A DNA stretch of 6,725 bases from an uncultured Clostridia bacterium (GTDB taxonomy: Bacteria > Bacillota > Clostridia > Oscillospirales > Oscillospiraceae), in NCBI GenBank assembly GCA_946539175.1, contig CAMNHH010000116.1, positions 1 through 6,725 on the forward strand, given 5' to 3'. The translations under genes and the position numbers were made by a program. Below, piece by piece: positions 1 to 5,404 of the stretch. The notes beneath the pieces are model-generated. The model ran no database searches, was not told the origin of the DNA, and saw nothing but the letters and a program-made list of their open reading frames with translations. Numbering within the stretch: the first letter of the stretch is position 1; every line of letters begins with the position of its first letter.

Positions 1-1629
1 TTACTGCTCGGACATATAGGGGTAGACGATGGCGTCGGAGGGGTTGAAGGTCTCCTTGACGCAGTGGGGGCTCATCCAGCGGATCATGTTCAGGGCGGTG
101 CCCGCCTTGTCGTTGGTGCCGGAGGCCCGGGAGCCGCCGAAGGGCTGCTGGCCCACCACGGCGCCGGTACACTTGTCGTTGATGTAGAAGTTGCCCTCGG
201 CGTGGAGCAGGGCCTTCTCCATCTTCACGATGGCCTCCCGGTCCTGGGCGAAGATGGCGCCGGTCAGGGCGTAGGGGGAGGCCTCGTCGCAGATCCTCAG
301 GGTCTCGTCCAGCTCCTCGTCGGGGTAGACGTAGACGGAGAGGATGGGCCCGAAGATCTCCTGGACCATGGACTCGTAGTCGGGCTTCTTGCAGACGATG
401 ACCGTGGGCTCCACGAACCAGCCCTTGGAGTCGTCGCAATTGCCGCCGATGACGATCTCACAGTCGGGGCAGGCCTTGGCCCGGTCAATGTAGCCCTTGC
501 AGCGGTCGAAGGAGGCCTTGTCGATGACGGCGGCCAGGAAGCTGTCGAAGTCCTGCACGTCGCCCATCTTGACCTGCTTCATCATTTCCCGCATGGTCTC
601 CAGAACCTCCGGCCAGATGCTCTGGGGCACGAAGGCCCGGGAGCAGGCGGAGCACTTCTGGCCCTGGTACTCGAAGGAGCCCCGGATCAGGGCGGCGGCC
701 AGAGGCCGGATCTTGGCGCTCCTGTGGGCAAAGATGAAGTCCTTGCCGCCGGTCTCGCCCACGATGCGGGGGTAGTTCCGGTAGGAGGCGATGTTTTCAC
801 CGATCTGCTTCCACACGCTCTGGAAGACCTCAGTGGAGCCGGTGAAGTGGAAGCCGGCCAACTCCTTCCGGGAAATGACGTACCTGGACATATCGCTGCC
901 GGCGCAGGGCACGAAGTTGATGACGCCGGCGGGCAGGCCGCAGTCCATCAGCAGCTTCATGAAGTAGTAGTTGGAGAGCACCGCCGTGCGGGAGGGCTTC
1001 CACACCGCCACGTTGCCCACAATGGCCGGGGCCATGGGCAGGTTGCCGCCGATGGAGGTGAAGTTGAAGGGGGTAATGGCGCAGATGAAGCCGTCCAGGG
1101 CCCGGTAGTCCTGGCGGTCCCAGATGCCGGGGATGGAGGCGGGCTGATCCTTGAAGATCTCCTGGGCGGACCAGACGCCGAAGCGCAGGAAGTCCGCCAG
1201 CTCCGCAATGTCGATCTCCGCCTGGAACACAGTCTTGGACTGGCCCAGCATGGTGGAGGCGTTCAAAACCTTGCGGTAGGGGCCGGTGATCATGTCCGCC
1301 GCCTTCAGGAAAATCGCGGAGCGGTGCTCCCAGGGCATCTCCTCCCAGGCCCGCTTGGCGGCCAGGGCGGCGTCCACGGCCATGGTCAGCTCCTTCTCGC
1401 CGGCCATGCAGCACTCAGCAATGACGTGCTGATGGTCGTGGGGCATGGTGACCCGGATGGTCTTCTCGGTGAAGATCTCCTTGCCGCCGATGATCAGCGG
1501 GATCTTCACGACCTCGGCGGACTGGCGGGCAAGCTCCTGCTTCAGCTCCGCGCGTTCTTTGGATCCGGGCAGATAGCCCCGGAAGGCGTCGTTTGCAGGC
1601 CGTTCAATGGTGAAAAAAGCGTTTGGCAT
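1..1629 (-). CDS. pruA: L-glutamate gamma-semialdehyde (delta-1-pyrroline-5-carboxylate) dehydrogenase, ALDH4-type
   Basis: This 542-residue cytosolic enzyme oxidises glutamate semialdehyde/P5C to glutamate with NAD+, the second step of proline breakdown and also the end of ornithine/arginine routes. Visible aldehyde dehydrogenase motifs are PFNF at 187-190 (Asn189 stabilises the oxyanion), FTGS at 262-265, GETGGKD at 291-297 (Glu292, general base) and GQKCSACSR at 323-331 (Cys326, nucleophile). GQKCSACSR is the signature of the ALDH4/P5CDH branch, and the length fits the stand-alone mitochondrial-type enzyme rather than the PutA fusion. The frame stays open upstream to 1764, but I start at 1629: AAAAGGAGG lies 4 nt upstream, the product begins MPNAFFTIERP, and the upstream ATGs fall in or before the -10 element. 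The stop is at the window edge, so the gene is complete. No proline dehydrogenase is present. It appears monocistronic here, with its own promoter. Function is secure; the physiological direction and substrate source are inferred. Confidence 0.96.
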   Translation of the reverse strand: MPNAFFTIERPANDAFRGYLPGSKERAELKQELARQSAEVVKIPLIIGGKEIFTEKTIRVTMPHDHQHVIAECCMAGEKELTMAVDAALAAKRAWEEMPWEHRSAIFLKAADMITGPYRKVLNASTMLGQSKTVFQAEIDIAELADFLRFGVWSAQEIFKDQPASIPGIWDRQDYRALDGFICAITPFNFTSIGGNLPMAPAIVGNVAVWKPSRTAVLSNYYFMKLLMDCGLPAGVINFVPCAGSDMSRYVISRKELAGFHFTGSTEVFQSVWKQIGENIASYRNYPRIVGETGGKDFIFAHRSAKIRPLAAALIRGSFEYQGQKCSACSRAFVPQSIWPEVLETMREMMKQVKMGDVQDFDSFLAAVIDKASFDRCKGYIDRAKACPDCEIVIGGNCDDSKGWFVEPTVIVCKKPDYESMVQEIFGPILSVYVYPDEELDETLRICDEASPYALTGAIFAQDREAIVKMEKALLHAEGNFYINDKCTGAVVGQQPFGGSRASGTNDKAGTALNMIRWMSPHCVKETFNPSDAIVYPYMSEQ

Positions 1630-1633
1630 AATT

Positions 1634-1642
1634 CCTCCTTTT
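1634..1642 (-). promoter_or_regulatory. Shine-Dalgarno sequence of pruA
   Basis: AAAAGGAGG followed by AATT and the ATG at 1629. It fixes the start of pruA at MPNAFF and argues against the in-frame upstream extension. Its AAAGGAG core is complementary to CTCCTTT in the 5' arm of the adjacent leader hairpin, which could matter for regulation. Confidence 0.9.
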
Positions 1643-1647
1643 GATGA

Positions 1648-1671
1648 TTGACTCCTTGGGAAAGGAGTCAA
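1648..1671 (-). promoter_or_regulatory. Perfect 10-bp hairpin in the pruA leader
   Basis: Read on the minus strand, TTGACTCCTT is followed by the loop TCCC and then AAGGAGTCAA, a perfect 10-bp inverted repeat. It ends 5 nt before the Shine-Dalgarno sequence. No U-run follows, so it is not a normal intrinsic terminator. The 3' arm itself contains an AAGGAG decoy, and CTCCTTT in the 5' arm is complementary both to this arm and to the real Shine-Dalgarno. It could be a translation-control structure, a repressor operator below the promoter, or an mRNA-stabilising stem; the sequence alone does not decide. Confidence 0.6.
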
Positions 1672-1735
1672 GTCTGCGTTTGGGGTCGCTCCTCTTGGAC
1701 AATTTCCACAAGAAGCAGCGAATTCTCCTTCTTTC

Positions 1736-1764
1736 ATTATAGCATATTTACCTGTGCTTGTCAA
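1736..1764 (-). promoter_or_regulatory. Consensus sigma-A promoter of pruA
   Basis: On the minus strand, TTGACA (1759-1764) is separated by exactly 17 nt from TATAAT (1736-1741). TGC immediately precedes the -10, giving an extended -10 (TGnTATAAT). Both hexamers match consensus fully. Transcription should begin near 1728-1729 and leave a leader of about 100 nt before the ATG at 1629. In-frame ATGs at or upstream of the -10 would not be transcribed, which supports the start chosen for pruA. No activator site is evident; the downstream leader hairpin is the best candidate for control. Confidence 0.88.
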
Positions 1765-1779
1765 TCACAGCCACAGAGG

Positions 1780-1910
1780 CAAATTCGGATTTGTCTGGGT
1801 GAGGCAATAGGCAATCGTTGAATAGGCAATAGGAGAACGGCGAAGCCGCGATGTATCCTTCGCGCTCCTATTGCCTAATCCCTATTGCCTAATCGACAAA
1901 TCCCAATTTG
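1780..1910. repeat. 131-bp palindromic MITE-like intergenic element
   Basis: The ends are 16-nt terminal inverted repeats (1780-1795 and 1895-1910) that match at 15 of 16 positions. Inside are four copies of the 10-mer AGGCAATAGG: two on the plus strand (1802-1811, 1824-1833) and two on the minus strand (1867-1876, 1881-1890). The inner pair extends to a 12-bp perfect stem (1824-1835 with 1865-1876). A smaller GCGAAG/CTTCGC stem (1840-1845 with 1858-1863) closes near the centre. The whole can fold as one long imperfect hairpin. It is more AT-rich than the flanking genes and holds no ORF. I see no convincing target-site duplication. It lies 18 nt past the stop of the repeat protein and upstream of the pruA promoter, so it may separate the two transcription units. 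The repeat-family identity is inferred; I have not seen other copies. Confidence 0.8.
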
Positions 1911-1928
1911 TGCAGCCCCTGCAGGCCC

Positions 1929-2396
1929 TCAATGGAAAATCCCGGATATAGTATCGCTGACCTTCTGCAGGCTGGTGACGGCCTTGTTCAGGGACTGGAC
2001 CACGTTGTTCAGCGCCTCCATGTCCATGCTCTTGAGTGTGTCGGCAGCCTCCTTCAGGGAGGTGATGGCCCCGTTCAGCGTGTCGACGTCCACGTTGGCC
2101 AGACTGTTGGCGGCGGCCTTCAGGGACTGGGCGGTCTCGTTGAGGCCCTCCGCGTCCACGGCGGCCAGCTCCTCCGCCGCCTGCTTCAGCGCGGTGACGG
2201 CCCGGTTGATCTCGTCCATTTCCAGGGCCTCCAGCTCTGTCTGCACCAGCTGAAAGCCCTTCTCCACACGGCGCGCCCCCAGGCCGATCACCAGGGTCAG
2301 CGCCAGCAGCAGCGCCAGGATTCCCGCCAGGAGCCCCGTTTGCAGTTTGACCCAGGGGGAGACCTTCGTCTCCCCCTGGGTCGGAATCTTAGTCAT
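1929..2396 (-). CDS. Small membrane-anchored protein with four 22-residue coiled-coil repeats
   Basis: I do not recognise a named family. The 155-residue product has a short polar N-terminus, one hydrophobic segment at about 21-40, a basic patch (RRVEK, 42-46) and a helical tail. From residue 59 the tail is four tandem 22-residue repeats (59-80, 81-102, 103-124, 125-146) with pattern D-x3-L-N-x4-S-L-x2-A-x3-L-x2-V/M, ending SDTISGIFH. The 22-residue spacing equals two hendecads, as in long single-helix or oligomeric coiled coils. Orientation is ambiguous because both flanks of the membrane segment are basic. The ATG sits inside the end of the aminopeptidase gene (ATGACTAA, 8-nt overlap) with only a weak AAGGCAG upstream, so translation is probably coupled. 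A 15-bp hairpin begins about 15 nt into the frame. A structural or envelope role is only a guess. Confidence 0.82.
   Translation of the reverse strand: MTKIPTQGETKVSPWVKLQTGLLAGILALLLALTLVIGLGARRVEKGFQLVQTELEALEMDEINRAVTALKQAAEELAAVDAEGLNETAQSLKAAANSLANVDVDTLNGAITSLKEAADTLKSMDMEALNNVVQSLNKAVTSLQKVSDTISGIFH
2349..2382 (-). other. 15-bp perfect hairpin just inside the repeat-protein gene
   Basis: The arms at 2349-2363 and 2368-2382 are exact reverse complements (GACCCAGGGGGAGAC on the plus strand) around a 4-nt loop. The stem begins 15 nt into the coding frame and encodes residues 6-16 (TQGETKVSPWV). Because it is palindromic, the plus strand reads almost the same peptide (TQGETFVSPWV). It is GC-rich and should be very stable. 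No U-run follows on either strand, so it is not a canonical terminator. It could restrain initiation of the repeat protein or protect the upstream mRNA. Confidence 0.7.
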
Positions 2397-3783
2397 TGTA
2401 GACTGCCTTCATGCCCTTCATGGTCATGTAGCAGTCCAGCTTGGAGACCACCTCCATGGGCGCGTGCATGCTCAGCACGGGCACGCCGGCGTCCAGGGTG
2501 TCGATGTTCCGGTTGGCCATGTAGGCGGCCACGGTGCCGCCGCCGCCCTGGTCCACCTTGCCCAGCTCAGCGGTCTGCCAGACGACGCCGTTGTCGTCAA
2601 ACAGACGGCGGATGCGACCCATGACCTCGCCGGAGGCGTCAGAGCAGCCGCCCTTGCCCCGGGAGCCGGTGTACTTGCACAGGGCGATGCCGTAGTTCAC
2701 CTGGGAGTTGTTGCGGCGGTCGCAGGTCTCGGCGTAGATGGGATCGAAGGCGTTGGACACGTCGCAGCTCAGGCAGAAGGAGCGCTCCAGGCAGCGGCGC
2801 AGGGCACCCTGCTGGCACTCGCAGATGTCCTCCATAAAGGTCTCGAAGAAGCGGCTCTGCATGCCGGAAACGCCCACGGAGCCGATCTCCTCCTTGTCCG
2901 CCAGGACGCAGACGGCGGTATGCTCGGGGACCTCCATGCGCAGCAGGGGCTCAAAGGAGGCCCAGGCGCAGACCCGGTCGTCGTGGCCGTAGGCGCCGAT
3001 CAGAGAGCGGTCCAGGCCGATCTCCCGGGCGGGGGAGGCGGGCACCATGGTGAGCTCGGCGGAGAGGAAGTCCTCCTCCACGATGCCGTACTTCTCGTTC
3101 AGCAGCTGCATCACCGCCAGCTTCACCCGGTCGGCGCCCTCGTCGTCGGCAATGGGCTCGGAGCCGATGAGGATGTTCAGGGCCTCGCCGGTGACGCCCT
3201 CGGCCAGGGTCTTCTTCATCTGGTCGGCGGAGAGGTGAATCAGCAGGTCGGTAACGATGAAGCAGGGGTCGCTGGGCTCGTCGCCGATGCGGACCGTCAC
3301 CACGGAGCCGTCCTTTTTGGCCACGATGCCGTGGATGGACAGGGGGATGGTGGTCCACTGGTATTTCTTGATGCCGCCGTAGTAGTGGGTCTTCAGATAG
3401 GCCATGCCCGCGTCCTCATAGAGGGGGTTGGGCTTGATGTCCATGCGGGGGGAGTCGATGTGGGACGCCACGATCTGGGCGCCGTTGTCGATGTGCTCCC
3501 GGCCGATGACGGCGAAGATGATGCTCTTGCCCCGGTTGTTCCGGTAGATCTTCATGCCGGGCTTCAGCTCCATGCCGGGCTCGAAGGGGACGAAGCCCGC
3601 CTCCTCGGCCTTCTCGATGGTGTAGCTCACGGCCTCCCGCTCGGTCTTGGCAGCGTCCATGAACTTCATGTAGTCGCGGCAGTAGCGCTCCATCTCGGCC
3701 TTTTCCTCGGCGCTGATCCGGTCGTAGCCGTTCTTGGGCGCCCGCAGCAGGGTCTTTCTCAGTTCATCGGTTCTCTCGCTCAT
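2389..3783 (-). CDS. apeA: M18-family metallo-aminopeptidase (aspartyl aminopeptidase-like), internal start in a longer frame
   Basis: This 464-residue di-zinc exopeptidase removes N-terminal residues from peptides in the cytosol; acidic-residue preference is typical of M18 but not provable here. Expected metal and catalytic residues are present: His108 in ASHIDSPRMD, Asp268 in YGHDDRVCAW, Glu298/Glu299 in DKEEIGS, Asp341 in SCDVSNAFDP and His440 in SMHAPMEVVSK. Length fits the bacterial M18 group called aminopeptidase 1 (apeA); that symbol is a subfamily judgement. I place an independent start at 3783 because AAGGAGG lies 8 nt upstream and the product starts MSERTDELRK, like a normal N-terminus. 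The same frame is open through coaE with no stop, so a CoaE-M18 fusion could also be made. The stop overlaps the next gene by 8 nt. Confidence 0.92.
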   Translation of the reverse strand: MSERTDELRKTLLRAPKNGYDRISAEEKAEMERYCRDYMKFMDAAKTEREAVSYTIEKAEEAGFVPFEPGMELKPGMKIYRNNRGKSIIFAVIGREHIDNGAQIVASHIDSPRMDIKPNPLYEDAGMAYLKTHYYGGIKKYQWTTIPLSIHGIVAKKDGSVVTVRIGDEPSDPCFIVTDLLIHLSADQMKKTLAEGVTGEALNILIGSEPIADDEGADRVKLAVMQLLNEKYGIVEEDFLSAELTMVPASPAREIGLDRSLIGAYGHDDRVCAWASFEPLLRMEVPEHTAVCVLADKEEIGSVGVSGMQSRFFETFMEDICECQQGALRRCLERSFCLSCDVSNAFDPIYAETCDRRNNSQVNYGIALCKYTGSRGKGGCSDASGEVMGRIRRLFDDNGVVWQTAELGKVDQGGGGTVAAYMANRNIDTLDAGVPVLSMHAPMEVVSKLDCYMTMKGMKAVYND

Positions 3784-4440
3784 TGTGTTTGCCTCCTTGG
3801 TTTTTATTGCAGGGACGGCGCTCCGCCGTCCGCAGTCTTTCAGATCGTGTTCTGTGATCCGAAGCCTTTGGGTGAAAAGCGCGCGGCATTTTTCCGCAAA
3901 GGCCTCCTCCGTGCCGTTGTTCTCCAGGACGAGCTCCGCCCGCTGCGCGTACCATTCCGCGGGCTTTTGGGCGGCGATCCGGGCCCGGGCGTAGGCCTCC
4001 GTCACCCCGTCCCGGGCCGTGAGACGCCGGACCCGAATCTCCGGGTCCGCAATCACCGCCGCGGTCAGATCGCATTGCGCCCCCAGCCCGCTCTCAAAGA
4101 GCCCGATGGCGTCGATGACGGCGAAGCCTGTGGGAGCCTCCGGGCTCGCGATCTCCTCCAGGACCCGCTTGGCCACCAGGGGCTGGGTCAGCTCGGTGAG
4201 GCGCTGCAGGCCCTCCGGGTCCGCGAAGAGCTTGGCCCCCAGGGCTTTCCGGTCCAGGGCCCCCTTCACCACGGAGCCGGGGAAGGCGGCCTCGATCCGC
4301 CCCAGCAGCTCCGGGTCGGAGCGGAGCATCTCGTGGTAGACAGCGTCACAGTCATAGACCTGTCCCCCCATCTCCTCCAGCACCCGCAGAGCCGTGGTTT
4401 TCCCGGCCCCGGAGGGCCCGGTGATGCCGATTACGTACAT
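2389..4440 (-). CDS. coaE: Dephospho-CoA kinase CoaE, open in frame into the M18 aminopeptidase
   Basis: Residues 1 to about 193 are dephospho-CoA kinase, which phosphorylates the ribose 3'-OH of dephospho-CoA with ATP, the last step of coenzyme A synthesis. Motifs are the P-loop GPSGAGKTT (8-16), YDCDAVYHEML (29-39, aligning with the usual DAD-x-H segment), IDAIGLFESG (109-118) and the lid RLTARDG...RARIAAQ (139-158). The P-loop is GPSGAGKTT rather than the common GGIGSGKS. A normal CoaE ends near residue 195, but no stop occurs: residues 194-219 form a linker with no visible domain, translated from what looks like intergenic DNA, and the frame continues at residue 220 into the complete M18 enzyme, 683 residues in all. 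The ATG at 4440 is secure because an in-frame TGA lies four codons upstream; the ribosome binding site is weak (GGTGAG). Whether the cell makes the fusion, the peptidase alone, or both is unresolved. Confidence 0.88.
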   Translation of the reverse strand: MYVIGITGPSGAGKTTALRVLEEMGGQVYDCDAVYHEMLRSDPELLGRIEAAFPGSVVKGALDRKALGAKLFADPEGLQRLTELTQPLVAKRVLEEIASPEAPTGFAVIDAIGLFESGLGAQCDLTAAVIADPEIRVRRLTARDGVTEAYARARIAAQKPAEWYAQRAELVLENNGTEEAFAEKCRALFTQRLRITEHDLKDCGRRSAVPAIKTKEANTMSERTDELRKTLLRAPKNGYDRISAEEKAEMERYCRDYMKFMDAAKTEREAVSYTIEKAEEAGFVPFEPGMELKPGMKIYRNNRGKSIIFAVIGREHIDNGAQIVASHIDSPRMDIKPNPLYEDAGMAYLKTHYYGGIKKYQWTTIPLSIHGIVAKKDGSVVTVRIGDEPSDPCFIVTDLLIHLSADQMKKTLAEGVTGEALNILIGSEPIADDEGADRVKLAVMQLLNEKYGIVEEDFLSAELTMVPASPAREIGLDRSLIGAYGHDDRVCAWASFEPLLRMEVPEHTAVCVLADKEEIGSVGVSGMQSRFFETFMEDICECQQGALRRCLERSFCLSCDVSNAFDPIYAETCDRRNNSQVNYGIALCKYTGSRGKGGCSDASGEVMGRIRRLFDDNGVVWQTAELGKVDQGGGGTVAAYMANRNIDTLDAGVPVLSMHAPMEVVSKLDCYMTMKGMKAVYND
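3792..3798 (-). promoter_or_regulatory. Strong internal Shine-Dalgarno before the M18 start
   Basis: AAGGAGG lies 8 nt upstream of the ATG at 3783, inside the open frame that continues from coaE. It is much stronger than the site before coaE itself, and it is the main reason to think the aminopeptidase is also translated on its own. Confidence 0.85.
3813..3831 (-). other. GC-rich hairpin at the coaE-M18 junction
   Basis: GGACGGCG (3813-3820) and CGCCGTCC (3824-3831) are exact 8-bp inverted repeats around a 3-nt loop. The hairpin lies in the linker between the CoaE domain and the M18 start, 14 nt upstream of the internal Shine-Dalgarno. No U-run follows on the minus strand, so it is not an intrinsic terminator. 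It may be a small repetitive palindrome whose insertion removed the coaE stop codon (inference), or an mRNA processing or stability element. Confidence 0.6.
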
Positions 4441-4482
4441 ACGGTTTTCTCACCCGCCTCCAAATGCGCGCTTTTCAGGCGC

Positions 4483-5364
4483 TCAGCCTCCGGTGCCGCC
4501 CACGACGACGGAAAAGCCCATGAGATAGTAGGTCTCGTTCTCCACGTAGTAGAGCATGTCGATGCCCCAGGAGCTGCCGTCCTGGATGAGATAGCCCATG
4601 TCGTAGCTGCACCAGCCATATTCGTTTACGTAAGTGTTCTCGGGCCGGTATTCGCATTCCAGGCTCTGAAAGCGCTTCAGGTCGTCGTTGTAGAGCTCGA
4701 AGCGGGCGTATTTCCGCATGGCCTCCATGGCCCCTTCCAGGCCGAAGACCGCGCCACGGGCTTTGGCGTCCTCCAACAGCTCGGGGTAGTGCGCAAAGAT
4801 GTAGTCCGCGCCCTTGTCCCAGTCCGTCAGCAGGGCGGAGAGTCTGTCATAGTTGGGGTTCTCCTGGGTGATTTCCCCGTTGCGGAAGGCGTCCCGCAGA
4901 TTGTTCATGTATTCGTTCAGGGCCTCCTTCGGGTCCTCCGCGTCCAGCTCCTCCATGATCAGCTCCGCCAGCTTCGGGTCCCTGGCCTGCAGGGTATCCG
5001 GGTCCGTGAAGATCAGGGCCGCCTTCTCCCGAGCCTGGGCAAAGCTGATCTCCTCGTCGTCGTAGAATTCCTCCTGGAAGAAGGAAGCCAGATAGGCCAC
5101 GGGGTCGTGCAGATCCTCGATCTTGCTGTAATCGCAGCCGCTGTGCAGGTATTCCAGGCTCTTTTCCAGCAGGGTCTTCACGGAATCCGCACCCTTGGGC
5201 GCGGGCAGAGCCGGAGCCGACGCCTCGGTTGGGGCGGTGCTGTCCGCCGCGGGGATCAGCTCCCCCACGGGCAGGGTCCCGGCGGGGCTCTCCTTGCCGC
5301 CGCAGGCCGCCAGAGCAAGCACCAAAATCAAAACCAGGGCCAGGGAAAGAATGCGCTTTGTCAT
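4483..5364 (-). CDS. Uncharacterised secreted lipoprotein
   Basis: I do not recognise the family. The 293-residue product has a lipoprotein signal: MTKR, a hydrophobic stretch at 5-20, and the lipobox LAAC with the lipidated cysteine at 21. It should therefore be cleaved by signal peptidase II and anchored on the outer face of the membrane. Residues 22-58 are a flexible Pro/Ala/Ser/Thr-rich linker. Residues 59 to about 220 look helical and acidic (FFQEEFYDDEE, IMEELDAEDPKEALNEYM). The last 75 residues look like beta strands rich in Tyr and Trp (GWCSYDMGYL, WGIDMLYYVENETYYLMG) and end VVVGGTGG. Mature cysteines besides Cys21 are at 77, 237 and 252. AGGAGG lies 9 nt upstream of the ATG. It sits between tsaC (40-nt gap) and coaE (42-nt gap), probably co-transcribed. 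A ligand-binding or envelope role is possible but not shown by any motif. Confidence 0.88.
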   Translation of the reverse strand: MTKRILSLALVLILVLALAACGGKESPAGTLPVGELIPAADSTAPTEASAPALPAPKGADSVKTLLEKSLEYLHSGCDYSKIEDLHDPVAYLASFFQEEFYDDEEISFAQAREKAALIFTDPDTLQARDPKLAELIMEELDAEDPKEALNEYMNNLRDAFRNGEITQENPNYDRLSALLTDWDKGADYIFAHYPELLEDAKARGAVFGLEGAMEAMRKYARFELYNDDLKRFQSLECEYRPENTYVNEYGWCSYDMGYLIQDGSSWGIDMLYYVENETYYLMGFSVVVGGTGG

Positions 5365-5404
5365 GCTGCTGATCCTCCTGTGTACAATTTACAAATGGAA
5401 AAGC

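Noticed and set aside
64..1644. A 526-codon open frame on the plus strand antisense to pruA
   Set aside because: It is low-complexity, without motifs, and fully overlaps a confidently identified enzyme. It is a GC-driven shadow.
1630..1764. A 45-residue N-terminal extension of PruA, including a Cys-containing stretch (CGNC)
   Set aside because: The possible upstream ATGs fall in or before the -10 element, and the strong ribosome binding site precedes the ATG at 1629. The open frame is chance.
1780..1910. Palindromic element as a CRISPR array or ordinary terminator
   Set aside because: The 10-mer copies are inverted and irregularly spaced, without spacers of constant length, and no U-run follows the stem, so neither label fits.
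4477..4489. AGGC/GCCT stem at the lipoprotein stop as a terminator
   Set aside because: The stem is only 4 bp and no U-run follows on the minus strand, so it is not counted among the junction hairpins.
5381..5393. TGTA-N5-TACA inverted repeat before the lipoprotein gene, resembling a repressor operator
   Set aside because: Only 4 bp match per half-site, no promoter with good hexamers overlaps it, and such short matches are common by chance.
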